This document shows, piece after piece, positions 23,309 to 31,200 of a DNA stretch of 64,000 bases. Source of the DNA: Actinotalea sp964349585 (GTDB lineage: Bacteria; Actinomycetota; Actinomycetes; Actinomycetales; Cellulomonadaceae). Location: contig CAYGGX010000003.1 in assembly GCA_964349585.1 (NCBI GenBank), positions 1 to 64,000 of the forward strand. Direction: 5' to 3'. The stretch's first letter is position 1; each line of letters starts with the position of its first letter. Below the pieces are notes generated by a model. That model did not search any database. It saw only the letters and a program-made list of their open reading frames with translations, and had not been told where the DNA came from. The translations under genes and the position numbers were made by a program.

Positions 23309-25141
23309 CTATCCCGCCAGGTCCTGGTCGGCCCCCGCCGGGCCCTCGGCGTACAGCGCCTCGATCTCGGCGGCGAACGTCTGGAGCACCTCTTCGCGCT
23401 TGACCTTCATCGTCGGCGTGAGCAGGTCGTTGTCGATCGTGAAGTCCGTGGTGAGCACCTTGTACTTGCGGATCGACTCCGCGCGGGAGACCGCCTTGTT
23501 GGTCCGCGCGACGGCCCGGTCGAGGGCTGCGCGAACACCGGGGTGGTCGGCGGCTGCCGCGACGTCCATCTCCGGCAGGTCGTGCGTGGCCAGCCAGCCG
23601 GGCAGCGCCTCGACGTCGATCGTCACGAGGGCCCCGATGAACGGCTTGCCGTCACCGACCGCGACCACCTGGCTGATCAGCGGGTGACCGCGCAGCCGGT
23701 CCTCGAGCATCGCCGGGGCGACGTTCTTGCCGCCCGCCGTGACGATGATCTCCTTCTGGCGCCCGGTGATCCGCAGGTACCCGTCCTCGTCCATCGAGCC
23801 GAGGTCGCCGGTCCGGAACCAGCCGTCCTCGAAGGCCTCGGCGGTCGCCTCGGGGTTGTTGTGGTACCCGCGGAACACCTGGATGCCCTTGATCTGGATC
23901 TCGCCGTCGGCGGCGATCCGGACCGCGGTTCCCGGCAGCGGGGGACCCACCGTCCCGATCTTGGCCTTGTCCGGGGTGGTGACGTTCGTCGGTGCCGTCG
24001 TCTCGGTCAGGCCGTAGCCCTCGAGCACGGTCAGCCCGACGCCCCGGTAGAAGTGACCGAGCCGCTCGCCGAGCGGCGCGCCGCCGGAGATGGCGAACTT
24101 CGCGTCGCCGCCCAGCACCGCGCGGAGCTTGTGCAGCACCAGCGTGTCGGCGACCTTGTACTGCAGGCGCAGCCAGGGGCTCGGGCCCTTGGGGGTGTCC
24201 AGGGCGCGGGAGTACACGATCGCCGTCTTGGCGGCGCGCTGGAAGATCCCGCGCTTGCCCCCGGCGGCCGCCTTCTGCTCGGCGGAGTTGTACACCTTCT
24301 CGAACACCCGGGGCACCGACAGGATGAACGTCGGCTTGAACGTACCCAGGTTGGCGACCAGGTCCTTGGGGTCGGGGGTGTGGCCCAGGATCGCCCCGGC
24401 CGGGACCACCAGGACCTCGATGAACCGGGCGAACACGTGCGCCAGCGGCATGAAGAGCAGCGTGCGCGACCCCGGCGGGCAGACCTGCGCCCCCAGCTCG
24501 GCGACGGCGTTCTGGGCCAGGTCCACGAAGTTGCCGTGCGTCAGCTCGACGCCCTTCGGGCGGCCGGTCGTGCCGGACGTGTAGATGATCGTCGCGAGGT
24601 CGGTGACCCCGACCCCCTTGCGGCGCTCGTCGATCTTGGCGTCCGGGATCTCCGCGCCCTCGGCGACGAGCGTGTCGATCGCGCCGTCGTCGATCAGGAG
24701 CACGTCGGTCAGCGCCGGCACGGCGGACCGGATCTCGGCGACCGTCGCGGCGTGCGCGGCGGTCTCGACCACGAGCAGGCGCACGTCGGCGTCGGACAGG
24801 ATCCACTGGACCTGCTCCGCCGAGGACGTCTCGTACAGGGGGACGGGGACGCCGCCGGCGGCCCAGATCGCGAAGTCGAGCAGGGTCCACTCGTAGCGCG
24901 TGCGGCTCATGATCCCGACGCTCTGGCCGGGCTCGATGCCGCGGGCCACGAGGCCCTTGGCCACCGACACCACTGCGCCGTCGAACTCGCGTGCGGTGAT
25001 CGGCTCCCAGGGGCCGTCCGCGGAGGCCTTGCGCTCGATGAAGGTCTCGTCGCCCTGGGCGGCGACTCGGTGGGCGAGAAGCGTGTTGAGGCTCTCGGAA
25101 GGGCCGACCTCCGTGACGGGGGGTACGACGAGTTCGTCCAT
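23309..25141 (-). CDS. Long-chain acyl-CoA synthetase (FadD15-like)
   Basis: A 610-residue AMP-forming ligase that activates fatty acids to acyl-CoA. Motifs: P-loop-like IIYTSGTTGRPKGVELTHGN, LEGYGLTETTAPTNV, WFRTGDLGSMDEDGYLRITGRQKEIIVTAGGKNVAP and the C-terminal catalytic Lys in LLTPTMKVKREEVL. The long insert and order of segments match the FadD15/bacterial long-chain (ACSBG-like) group. AAGGGAG precedes the ATG. In Mycobacterium fadD15 occupies the same neighbourhood. Probably feeds phospholipid synthesis together with plsC further along. Confidence 0.93.
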   Translation of the reverse strand: MDELVVPPVTEVGPSESLNTLLAHRVAAQGDETFIERKASADGPWEPITAREFDGAVVSVAKGLVARGIEPGQSVGIMSRTRYEWTLLDFAIWAAGGVPVPLYETSSAEQVQWILSDADVRLLVVETAAHAATVAEIRSAVPALTDVLLIDDGAIDTLVAEGAEIPDAKIDERRKGVGVTDLATIIYTSGTTGRPKGVELTHGNFVDLAQNAVAELGAQVCPPGSRTLLFMPLAHVFARFIEVLVVPAGAILGHTPDPKDLVANLGTFKPTFILSVPRVFEKVYNSAEQKAAAGGKRGIFQRAAKTAIVYSRALDTPKGPSPWLRLQYKVADTLVLHKLRAVLGGDAKFAISGGAPLGERLGHFYRGVGLTVLEGYGLTETTAPTNVTTPDKAKIGTVGPPLPGTAVRIAADGEIQIKGIQVFRGYHNNPEATAEAFEDGWFRTGDLGSMDEDGYLRITGRQKEIIVTAGGKNVAPAMLEDRLRGHPLISQVVAVGDGKPFIGALVTIDVEALPGWLATHDLPEMDVAAAADHPGVRAALDRAVARTNKAVSRAESIRKYKVLTTDFTIDNDLLTPTMKVKREEVLQTFAAEIEALYAEGPAGADQDLAG

Positions 25142-25303
25142 GCTGACTCCCTTGGCAACCGGATGAATCCCCTGACCTTACAGATCGCGCGCCCGCGGCG
25201 CGCGTCTGGTGGGCGTTGTCCCAGCGGCGCCGCCTCCCGGGTCGGTAGCCTGCGACCGGACCCTTCCACTGCCGGGCGGGGCGCGACCTAGTCGGGGACA
25301 CAC

Positions 25304-26248
25304 ATGCACGCAATCGGGGTGGACATCGGGGGCACCAAGATCGCCGCCGGCGTCGTCGACGATCAGGGTCTGATCATAGCCAAGACCAAGCGCAAGAGCC
25401 GCGGCCTGGATGTCGAGGCGCTGGACGCCGAGATCGCCGCCGCGTGCGCCGAGCTCGCCCTGACGCACCCCGTCGGCGCGATCGGGCTGGCCGCCCCGGG
25501 GTTCATCGGTGCGGATCAGGCCACTGTCCGGTTCACGCCGAACCTGCCGTGGCGTGACCACCCGCTGCGGGACCGGGTGGCCGAGCGCCTCGGCCTGGCG
25601 CTGCCGATCGTCGTGGAGAACGACGCGAACGCGGCCGGCTGGGCGGAGTTTCGGTTCGGCGTCGGGCGCGACGTCCAGGACATGGTGCTCCTGACCCTGG
25701 GGACGGGTGTGGGCGGCGCCGTGATCGCCGGCGGGCGGCTGATCCTCGGCACCTGGGGCGTGGCCGCCGAGCTGGGGCACATGCGGCTGGTGCCCGGTGG
25801 TGAGCCGTGCGGCTGCGGCCAGCGGGGTTGCCTGGAGCAGTACGGCTCCGGTTCCGCGCTGGGAAGGGAGGCGCGGGCCGTGGCCGTCGCCGATCCCGAG
25901 CGTGCCGCGAACCTGATCGCCCTGGCCGAGGGCGACCCCCTCGCCATCAAGGGGCCGCTGGTCACCAGGGCCGCGATGGCCGGCGACCCGCTGGCCGTCG
26001 AGCTGCTGGCAGACGTCGGCCGGTGGGTCGGGGAGGCCTGTGCGTCGCTGGCGGCCGTGCTCGATCCCGAGCTGTTCGTGCTGGGCGGGGGAGTGGCGGC
26101 GGCGGGGGACCTGGTGCTGGTCCCCGCGCGCGAGGCGTTCTCGGAGCACCTGTCGGCCCGCGGCTACCACCCCGAGGCGCGGCTCGAGGTCGCATCGATG
26201 GGCAACGAGGCCGGGATCGTCGGCGCGGCGGACCTCGCCCGGCTCTGA
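25304..26248 (+). CDS. ROK family sugar kinase (glucokinase-like)
   Basis: A 314-residue ROK-family kinase, most like actinobacterial glucokinase. N-terminal ATP motif GVDIGGTKIAAGVVDDQG, substrate Asp in VENDANAAGWAEF, LGTGVGGAVI, ELGHMRL with the zinc/sugar-binding His, and zinc cluster CGCGQRGCLEQYGSG. There is no helix-turn-helix, so it is an enzyme rather than a ROK repressor. It phosphorylates glucose or a related hexose at entry to glycolysis; the PPi-dependent phosphofructokinase gene is 5 kb away. Divergent from the acyl-CoA ligase gene by 162 bp. Confidence 0.92.
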   Translation: MHAIGVDIGGTKIAAGVVDDQGLIIAKTKRKSRGLDVEALDAEIAAACAELALTHPVGAIGLAAPGFIGADQATVRFTPNLPWRDHPLRDRVAERLGLALPIVVENDANAAGWAEFRFGVGRDVQDMVLLTLGTGVGGAVIAGGRLILGTWGVAAELGHMRLVPGGEPCGCGQRGCLEQYGSGSALGREARAVAVADPERAANLIALAEGDPLAIKGPLVTRAAMAGDPLAVELLADVGRWVGEACASLAAVLDPELFVLGGGVAAAGDLVLVPAREAFSEHLSARGYHPEARLEVASMGNEAGIVGAADLARL

Positions 26249-26300
26249 GGGTGTGTCTTCGCGGCGCGCGACACATGCTTCGCGCTGCGTCTGGCAACTC

Positions 26301-26313
26301 CGCGCTCCGTGAG
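26301..26313 (+). repeat. 13-nt direct repeat flanking serine hydrolase gene, left copy
   Basis: CGCGCTCCGTGAG; the same 13 nt occur at 27432-27444. The two copies bracket 26378-27373. Confidence 0.4.
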
Positions 26314-26351
26314 TTGACCAGCGTCAGTCCGTGCCGACACCTCTGCCGACC

Positions 26352-26379
26352 AGCCCCGCGCCGGTACCGGCGCGGGGCT
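26352..26379. terminator. 28-bp perfect palindrome at the end of the serine hydrolase gene
   Basis: The 28 nt starting AGCCCCGCGCCGGT are fully self-complementary (14-bp arms). The right edge overlaps the stop codon of the minus-strand serine hydrolase, and the ROK kinase gene converges from the other side. Strong bidirectional terminator candidate. Confidence 0.7.
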
Positions 26380-27373
26380 ACGTTGACCGCTGCGGCTGGA
26401 GCAGGAGGGTGAAGCCGTGACGGTCGACTGACGCGGCGGTTGCGGAGAGCAACACGACGGCGTTGCCAGCGTCACGGTCCAGACCGATCCAGCTCCGGAA
26501 GCCGCCCGTCCCACCGTTGTGCCAAGTGATCTGGCGCCCGCCGCGGTGCACGGTCACCCAGGCCGCGCCGATGCGTACGGCAGGTCCCGCCAGGTCGGCC
26601 ACCGGGTCCAGGGCGGCGACGCCGGGGGCGGAACCGTCGAGCAGCGCGGCAGCCAATCGCGCCATGTCCGCGATCGAGGACCGCCAGCCACCTGCCGGTG
26701 CGATCGCCCCACCGACCCACGGCTGCATGGGCCGGCCCCGGCGACTCCCTGCTACGGCGGTGGGCCGCAGGTCCTTCGCGGTCGCGGGGGCGTACGTCGA
26801 GGACAAGCCCAGGGGTTCGATCACTCGGGTCCGCGCCAACTCGGTGTAGGTCGTCCCTGCCACACCGGCGAGCGCGTGCCCGAGAAGCTCGTACCCGAAG
26901 TTGGAGTAGCGCGGACGCGGGCGGCCTACTGCGACCTCGCGCGCCTGCTGCAGAAGCTGCGCCAAGCTGTCGCCGTACGGGTTGGCCCCATGGCGCCAGT
27001 ATCCCCAGGCGCGACCGAGCGACACGGCCGACAGCGGAAGACGTGGCAGACCAGAGCGATGAGTGCTCAGGTCCTGGAGCCGCACCCTCGCCGCGGGGCA
27101 CGGTCCGATGTCGAGAGCGTCGCCGAGGGTGGTGGTCATCTCGATCTCACTGCGACTGAGCGCGTCGGCATAGAGCATGCCGGTGATGCACTTGGAGACC
27201 GAGCCGATCTCGAAGTCCGCTTCGACACCAGCCCCGAGGCTCGCCACCCTGATCCCCCCGCGCGTGACGGTCGCCCCCGCTGCGACGCGGTGCCGTGAAC
27301 CGAGGACATCCTCAAGGGTCTGCGCCAAGGCCGGATCGCCGTAACGCGACAGGGGTCGCTCATCCCGGTGCAC
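26378..27373 (-). CDS. Beta-lactamase-fold serine hydrolase
   Basis: A 331-residue class C beta-lactamase/PBP-like serine hydrolase. The active-site residues are present: S58-V-S-K61 in GSVSKCITGML, Y156-S-N158 in RYSNFGYELLG and HNGGTGGF near the C-terminus. No signal peptide is seen, so it may be cytoplasmic and act as an esterase or peptidase rather than a true beta-lactamase. Flanked by 13-nt direct repeats and ended by a 28-bp palindrome; it is absent from the usual gene order and opens an accessory islet that also holds arr. Substrate unknown. Confidence 0.85.
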   Translation of the reverse strand: MHRDERPLSRYGDPALAQTLEDVLGSRHRVAAGATVTRGGIRVASLGAGVEADFEIGSVSKCITGMLYADALSRSEIEMTTTLGDALDIGPCPAARVRLQDLSTHRSGLPRLPLSAVSLGRAWGYWRHGANPYGDSLAQLLQQAREVAVGRPRPRYSNFGYELLGHALAGVAGTTYTELARTRVIEPLGLSSTYAPATAKDLRPTAVAGSRRGRPMQPWVGGAIAPAGGWRSSIADMARLAAALLDGSAPGVAALDPVADLAGPAVRIGAAWVTVHRGGRQITWHNGGTGGFRSWIGLDRDAGNAVVLLSATAASVDRHGFTLLLQPQRST

Positions 27374-27431
27374 CCGAGGACCCTATCCGCTCGGCGTTCG
27401 CTCATGCCGCCAACCGCGCGGTCTGCCGCTG

Positions 27432-27444
27432 CGCGCTCCGTGAG
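27432..27444 (+). repeat. 13-nt direct repeat flanking serine hydrolase gene, right copy
   Basis: Second copy of CGCGCTCCGTGAG (see 26301-26313), 59 nt beyond the start codon of the serine hydrolase gene. Confidence 0.4.
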
Positions 27445-27448
27445 CAGG

Positions 27449-27892
27449 TCAGGAGACCGCGGCCCGCACAAGCTCGACGACCCTCTTCTCCACCGCGGGA
27501 GTCCAGTTCACGATCGCGTACGACACGGGCCACATGTCGCCGTCGTCGATCTTCGCCGTGTCCTGGAAGCCGAGCGTCGCGTACCGGTAGCTGAACTTGC
27601 CGGCGTCCTGGAAGAAGACGACGACCTTGCCTTCGGCGTTCGCGTACGCGGGCATCCCGTACCAGGTCTTGGGGAGCAGGTCGGGCGCGTTTGTGGTCAC
27701 GGCCACGTGCACGCGCTCGGCCAGCGCGCGGTCCTCCGGCGCCATCTCCGCGATCTTGTCGAGCAACGTCTGCAGGCCGTCGGCCTTCTTCGCCCCACCC
27801 TTGGTGCCGCGCAGCTCGGCGGCCCGTTCCTTCATCGCGGCCCGCTCCTCGGCGGTGAAGCCGCCGGACGCGTCCTCGGTCTTCGTGGCCAT
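27449..27892 (-). CDS. DUF1801 / iron-chaperone-like family protein
   Basis: A 147-residue protein of the DUF1801 (YdhG/frataxin-like annotated) family. After a charged Lys/Glu-rich N-terminus (FTAEERAAMKERAAEL) comes LLPKTWYGMPAYANAEGKVVVFFQDAGKFSYRYATLGF, the family signature of an alpha/beta fold. Similar proteins are widespread in actinobacteria but lack a proven function; an iron-binding role is suggested only by annotation of relatives. AGAGGAGAGAG precedes the ATG. Part of the accessory islet. Confidence 0.8.
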   Translation of the reverse strand: MATKTEDASGGFTAEERAAMKERAAELRGTKGGAKKADGLQTLLDKIAEMAPEDRALAERVHVAVTTNAPDLLPKTWYGMPAYANAEGKVVVFFQDAGKFSYRYATLGFQDTAKIDDGDMWPVSYAIVNWTPAVEKRVVELVRAAVS

Positions 27893-27986
27893 CTCTCTCC
27901 TCTCGAAGCTGTCGGGTCTTGTCGACCCGCTGGAGCGAGGCTAGGCCGCGCCCGAGCAGGGCCGCTTCTCGATTCCTGACCGACCG

Positions 27987-27992
27987 TAGGCT
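27987..27992 (+). promoter_or_regulatory. Putative -10 (TAGGCT) of PIN-domain gene
   Basis: TAGGCT ends 6 nt before the ATG at 27999; leaderless arrangement. Confidence 0.45.
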
Positions 27993-27998
27993 GATCCG

Positions 27999-28403
27999 AT
28001 GGCACGCTACGTGATCGATGCCCCGACCCTCGTGCACGTGGTCGACGGCGGCCTGCGGGTGGACCCGGACGTCAAGCTGGTCGCGCCGAACTCGATCCGC
28101 TCGGAGGCCCTCGGGCTCCTGCTCCGGGACGTCCGCGAGGGTCGGCGTACCGAGCAGCAGGCGCTGCAGGCGCACGAGCGGATCACCGAGCTGAAGATGC
28201 GGCTGCTGGGGGACCGGGTGTCGCGGGGGACGGCTTGGCGGATCGCCCGAGAGCGCGGCTGGGACACCCTCCGGGACGCCGAGTACCTGGCGATGACCAG
28301 GCTGCAGGCCGATGCGCTGGTCACCGTCGACGCCGACCTGGCCGCCAAGGCCCGCGACGTCGTTCCGGTCGCCCCGCTGGCGGCGCTGCTCGGCCCCGCG
28401 TAG
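27999..28403 (+). CDS. PIN-domain (VapC-like) protein without visible antitoxin
   Basis: A 134-residue PIN-domain ribonuclease-like protein. Acidic residues expected for Mg-dependent RNA cleavage are present: D7 in ARYVIDAPTL, E36 in NSIRSEALGLLL, D93 in LRDAEYLAMTRL and D111/D113 in LVTVDADLAAKA. VapC toxins normally follow a VapB antitoxin, but the 106 nt upstream hold no such gene, only the divergent DUF1801 start and a TAGGCT -10 element. It could be a solitary PIN nuclease or a toxin with a distant partner. Confidence 0.85.
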   Translation: MARYVIDAPTLVHVVDGGLRVDPDVKLVAPNSIRSEALGLLLRDVREGRRTEQQALQAHERITELKMRLLGDRVSRGTAWRIARERGWDTLRDAEYLAMTRLQADALVTVDADLAAKARDVVPVAPLAALLGPA

Positions 28404-28427
28404 GAGGGTCCGCCCACCGCGACCGCG

Positions 28428-28859
28428 TCAGTCGTTGATCGCCTCGACTCCCTGCCGCTCGAGCTCCGCCAGGTGGTCTCGCATCGCCTTGAGCGCCTCC
28501 GGCGGGTGCCCCGGCCAGTCCAGGACCTCGTCGAGCACCCGGAGCGGCTCCCGGGTTCGGTAGGAGCGCGTCGGGTTGCCCGGGAACTTCTGATCCGTCA
28601 GGTTCGGGTCGTCCTCGAACGGTCCTGTCGGCTCGACGCGGTAGATCCGGCCCGGGCCCTCGCCGACGGCGAGCTCCGCACCCCAGATGGCGGCGTCCAG
28701 GGTCTGCGTCAGGTACACGAAGCTCGCCGTGCCGCGCTGCCCGAAGTTCGAGCTGCGACCCGGCTCCAGCAGGTCACCCGGCCGCAGGTCGGCCTTCGTT
28801 CCGTGGTAGTAAGTGCCGGGCTCGGTGACCTCGAAGGGCTTGGGTGCGTCAACCATCAT
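28428..28859 (-). CDS. arr: NAD(+)-rifampin ADP-ribosyltransferase Arr
   Basis: A 143-residue Arr-type enzyme that transfers ADP-ribose from NAD to the ansa hydroxyl of rifamycins, inactivating them. The catalytic-type residues of Mycobacterium smegmatis Arr are at the same numbers: H19 (YYHGTKADL), Y49 (FVYLTQTLDAAIWGAEL) and D84 (EPTGPFEDDPNLTD), followed by KFPGNPTRSYRTREPLRV. AAGGAG precedes the ATG. Chromosomal arr is common in environmental actinomycetes. It lies in an accessory islet and converges on the PIN gene. Confidence 0.95.
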   Translation of the reverse strand: MMVDAPKPFEVTEPGTYYHGTKADLRPGDLLEPGRSSNFGQRGTASFVYLTQTLDAAIWGAELAVGEGPGRIYRVEPTGPFEDDPNLTDQKFPGNPTRSYRTREPLRVLDEVLDWPGHPPEALKAMRDHLAELERQGVEAIND

Positions 28860-29056
28860 GCCTGGACTCCCGTCCGACTCCTTGGAGGGTTTGGGTCGCC
28901 CCGCGGCCCAAAGTCTCCCTCCAACGATCAGGCCGACGATTCTGCGGCACGACCAGGGCCTTGCAGCAACCCCCCCGCCCGGCGATACGTCGAGACTGGC
29001 GGACGTGCCGCGGGAGCGGCGCACGTTCCGTCGGGCGCGCGTGTCGGGCTGACCCC

Positions 29057-29673
29057 ATGGCCGAGCACACGGATCGCGCGCCGGACGCCGCGGAGTGGGA
29101 CGAGCGCTACGGCGCGGCCGAGCGCGTCTGGAGCGGCGAGCCGAACGGTGCCCTGGTCGCCGAGGTCGCCGACCTCGAGCCGGGCCGCGTGCTCGACGTG
29201 GGCTGCGGTGAGGGCGCGGACGCCGTCTGGCTGGCGCGGCGCGGCCGGCAGGTCACCGGGCTCGACGTCTCCGGGATCGCCCTCGCCCGCGCCGAGCGGC
29301 ACGCCGGGGAGGCGGGCGTCGACGTGACCTGGATCCACGCGGCCTGGTGGAGGCGGGCCTGCCGGCGGGCGGATTCGACCTGGTGTCGGCGCAGTACCCG
29401 GCCCTGCGCAAGACGCCGGATGCGACCGCCGAGCACGCCCTGATCGAGCTGGCGGCGCTTGGCGGCACGCTCCTGGTGGTGCACCACGACGTGGAACCGG
29501 GTGCTCACGAGGGCGAGTTCGACCCCGCGGACTACGTGCTGCCCCCCGACGTCGGGGCGCTGCTCGACGAGGGCTGGCGGTTCGAGGTCGACGAGCTCCG
29601 CCCGCGGACGGTAAGCGGCGGCGCGGGCGCCCGCCACACGCACGACCGGGTGCTGCGGGCCAGGTGGCGCTGA
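29057..29673 (+). pseudogene. Class I SAM-dependent methyltransferase, frameshifted
   Basis: Codes for a methyltransferase: first part (29057 to about 29343) has EWDERYGAAERVWSGEPN, the SAM motif VLDVGCGEGADAVWLARRG and VTGLDVSGIALARAE. After TWIHA the homologous sequence continues only in another frame (GLVEAGLPAGGFDLVSAQYPAL... to DRVLRARWR at 29673). The join needs one extra base: GCGGCCTGG where GCGGACCTGG would restore HADLVEAGL, so a single A seems lost near 29343. Relatives resemble tellurite-resistance/thiopurine-type methyltransferases in actinobacteria. Either a recent pseudogene or a sequencing error. Confidence 0.8.
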
Positions 29674-29686
29674 GCGAGTCGGGGCC

Positions 29687-30244
29687 TCAGACGACGGCGC
29701 CCGGCCCGTCGTCCTCGTCGCGGGACGCCGGCAGCCGCCAGACCAGGACGCCCACGCCGATCAGGAAGCAGACGGCCGCGACCTGCAGGGCGATCGACGG
29801 GATGTCCCGCCACGCGAGGACCGCGAGGAGCAGGAGAACCAGCGGCCCGACGACGGCGATCCAGGCCATCGTGAGCAGGGGGTCGCCCCCGAATACCGGT
29901 CCGGGGTCGGGCGGCTCGAAGTGCTCGTCCACCTCCACCTCGACCCAGCCCCGCGGATCGGCGTCGATGGGGTCGCCCCGCTCGCCCGGATCCAGCACCA
30001 CGACGTCGGCCGTGCCGGCGTCGTCGGGCGGCGGCGCGTCGTCGTCGGGCCCGGCGGGCCCCATGGGCCGCTCGGGCTCGGTGGGCTGGTCCAGCTGGGT
30101 GAGTATCTCCGCCCACCTCGCCTCGACCTCGCGGTCGCCCAGGTCGGCGCCGCCGGACGGATCGGGGCCGCCGGCTTGGGCGGGATCGCCCGATTCCGGA
30201 CGGGTCTCGTCCGGCTCGGGGCCGTCATGCGGACGTGAGGCCAT
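29687..30244 (-). CDS. Conserved actinobacterial membrane protein of unknown function
   Basis: A 185-residue protein with a long acidic, Pro/Gly/Asp-rich cytoplasmic N-terminus (about 120 residues) followed by two C-terminal transmembrane helices (MAWIAVVGPLVLLLLAVLAW and IALQVAAVCFLIGVGVLVW). ATG start at 30244. A protein of this layout commonly lies beside plsC-type acyltransferases in actinobacteria. It is divergent from plsC by 59 bp. No catalytic motif is visible and no function is proposed. Confidence 0.75.
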   Translation of the reverse strand: MASRPHDGPEPDETRPESGDPAQAGGPDPSGGADLGDREVEARWAEILTQLDQPTEPERPMGPAGPDDDAPPPDDAGTADVVVLDPGERGDPIDADPRGWVEVEVDEHFEPPDPGPVFGGDPLLTMAWIAVVGPLVLLLLAVLAWRDIPSIALQVAAVCFLIGVGVLVWRLPASRDEDDGPGAVV

Positions 30245-30303
30245 GCAGAGCACTCTAGAGTCGACGGGTTGGGCGCGCGCAGACGCCCCGAAGGACCCGG
30301 GAG

Positions 30304-31098
30304 GTGACGGTGTTCTACTGGCTGATGAAGATGCTGGTGGGCCCCGTGCTGCGCGCATACTTCCGGCCCTGGGCCCGTGGCGTGGAGAACATCCCCGAGG
30401 GCGGGGTCATCATCGCCAGCAACCACTTGGCGGTGATCGACTCGTTCGTGCTGCCCCTGACCATCACGCGCAAGATCCGGTTCATCGGCAAAGCCGAGTA
30501 CTTCGCGGGCAAGGGGATCATCGGCCGCCTCAAGGCCGGCTTCTTCCGCGGCGTCGGCACCATCCCCGTCGACCGCGGCGGCGGCAGGGCGTCGGAGGCC
30601 GCCCTGAACACGGGCCTGGCCGTGCTGCGCGAGGGGAATCTGTTCGGCATCTACCCCGAGGGCACTCGGAGCCCGGACGGCCGGCTCTACCGGGGCAAGA
30701 CCGGGGTGGCCCGGCTCGCGATCGAGTCCGGCGCGCCCGTGGTGCCGGTGGCGATGGTCGCCACCGACAGTGCGCAGCCGCTGGGCAGCGTGATACCGAA
30801 GCCGGTCCGGATCGGCGTCGTCTTCGGCGAGCCGCTCGACTTCAGCCGCTACCGCGGGATGGAGAACGACCGGTTCATCCTGCGGTCGGTGACCGACGAG
30901 ATCATGTACGCCCTGATGAGCCTGTCCGGTCAGGAGTACGTCGACATGTACGCCGCCACCGCCAAGGCGCGCATCGCCGCCGGGCACGATCCGGACGAGG
31001 TTGCCTCCGCCGACGACGGCCGGGGCGCCCCCGGTGGCAGGGTCGCCCCCGACGTCCAGGTGCCGGTCCCGCCAGAGGAAGCCGAGCCGCCTCAGTAG
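30304..31098 (+). CDS. 1-acyl-sn-glycerol-3-phosphate acyltransferase family (PlsC-like)
   Basis: A 264-residue membrane-associated lysophospholipid acyltransferase. Motif I is SNHLAVIDSFVLPL (NHxxxxD variant), motif II FFRGVGTIPVDRGG, motif III GIYPEGTRSPDGRLYRGKTG and motif IV PVVPVAMV. It adds the second acyl chain to lysophosphatidate or a related acceptor; the Mycobacterium homologue (Rv2182c) occupies the same place. GTG start with GGAGG-like sequence upstream. Acidic C-terminal tail is not conserved. Confidence 0.92.
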   Translation: MTVFYWLMKMLVGPVLRAYFRPWARGVENIPEGGVIIASNHLAVIDSFVLPLTITRKIRFIGKAEYFAGKGIIGRLKAGFFRGVGTIPVDRGGGRASEAALNTGLAVLREGNLFGIYPEGTRSPDGRLYRGKTGVARLAIESGAPVVPVAMVATDSAQPLGSVIPKPVRIGVVFGEPLDFSRYRGMENDRFILRSVTDEIMYALMSLSGQEYVDMYAATAKARIAAGHDPDEVASADDGRGAPGGRVAPDVQVPVPPEEAEPPQ

Positions 31099-31200
31099 GA
31101 TGAGCGCCGTCGCCGATGACGGCGGCGGCCGGGCCCCGATCCGCCCGGTCGAGCCCCACGCTGCGGGCCATCGCAGTCGCAATACGGAAGGTTCTGACCC

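Noticed and set aside
26378..28859. Arr and serine hydrolase as part of an antibiotic biosynthetic cluster
   Set aside because: No polyketide, peptide or terpene synthase, transporter or regulator is nearby; an isolated resistance-type islet is the simpler reading.
29057..29673. Programmed frameshift in the methyltransferase gene
   Set aside because: No slippery heptamer or pause structure is evident at 29343; a single-base loss explains the break.
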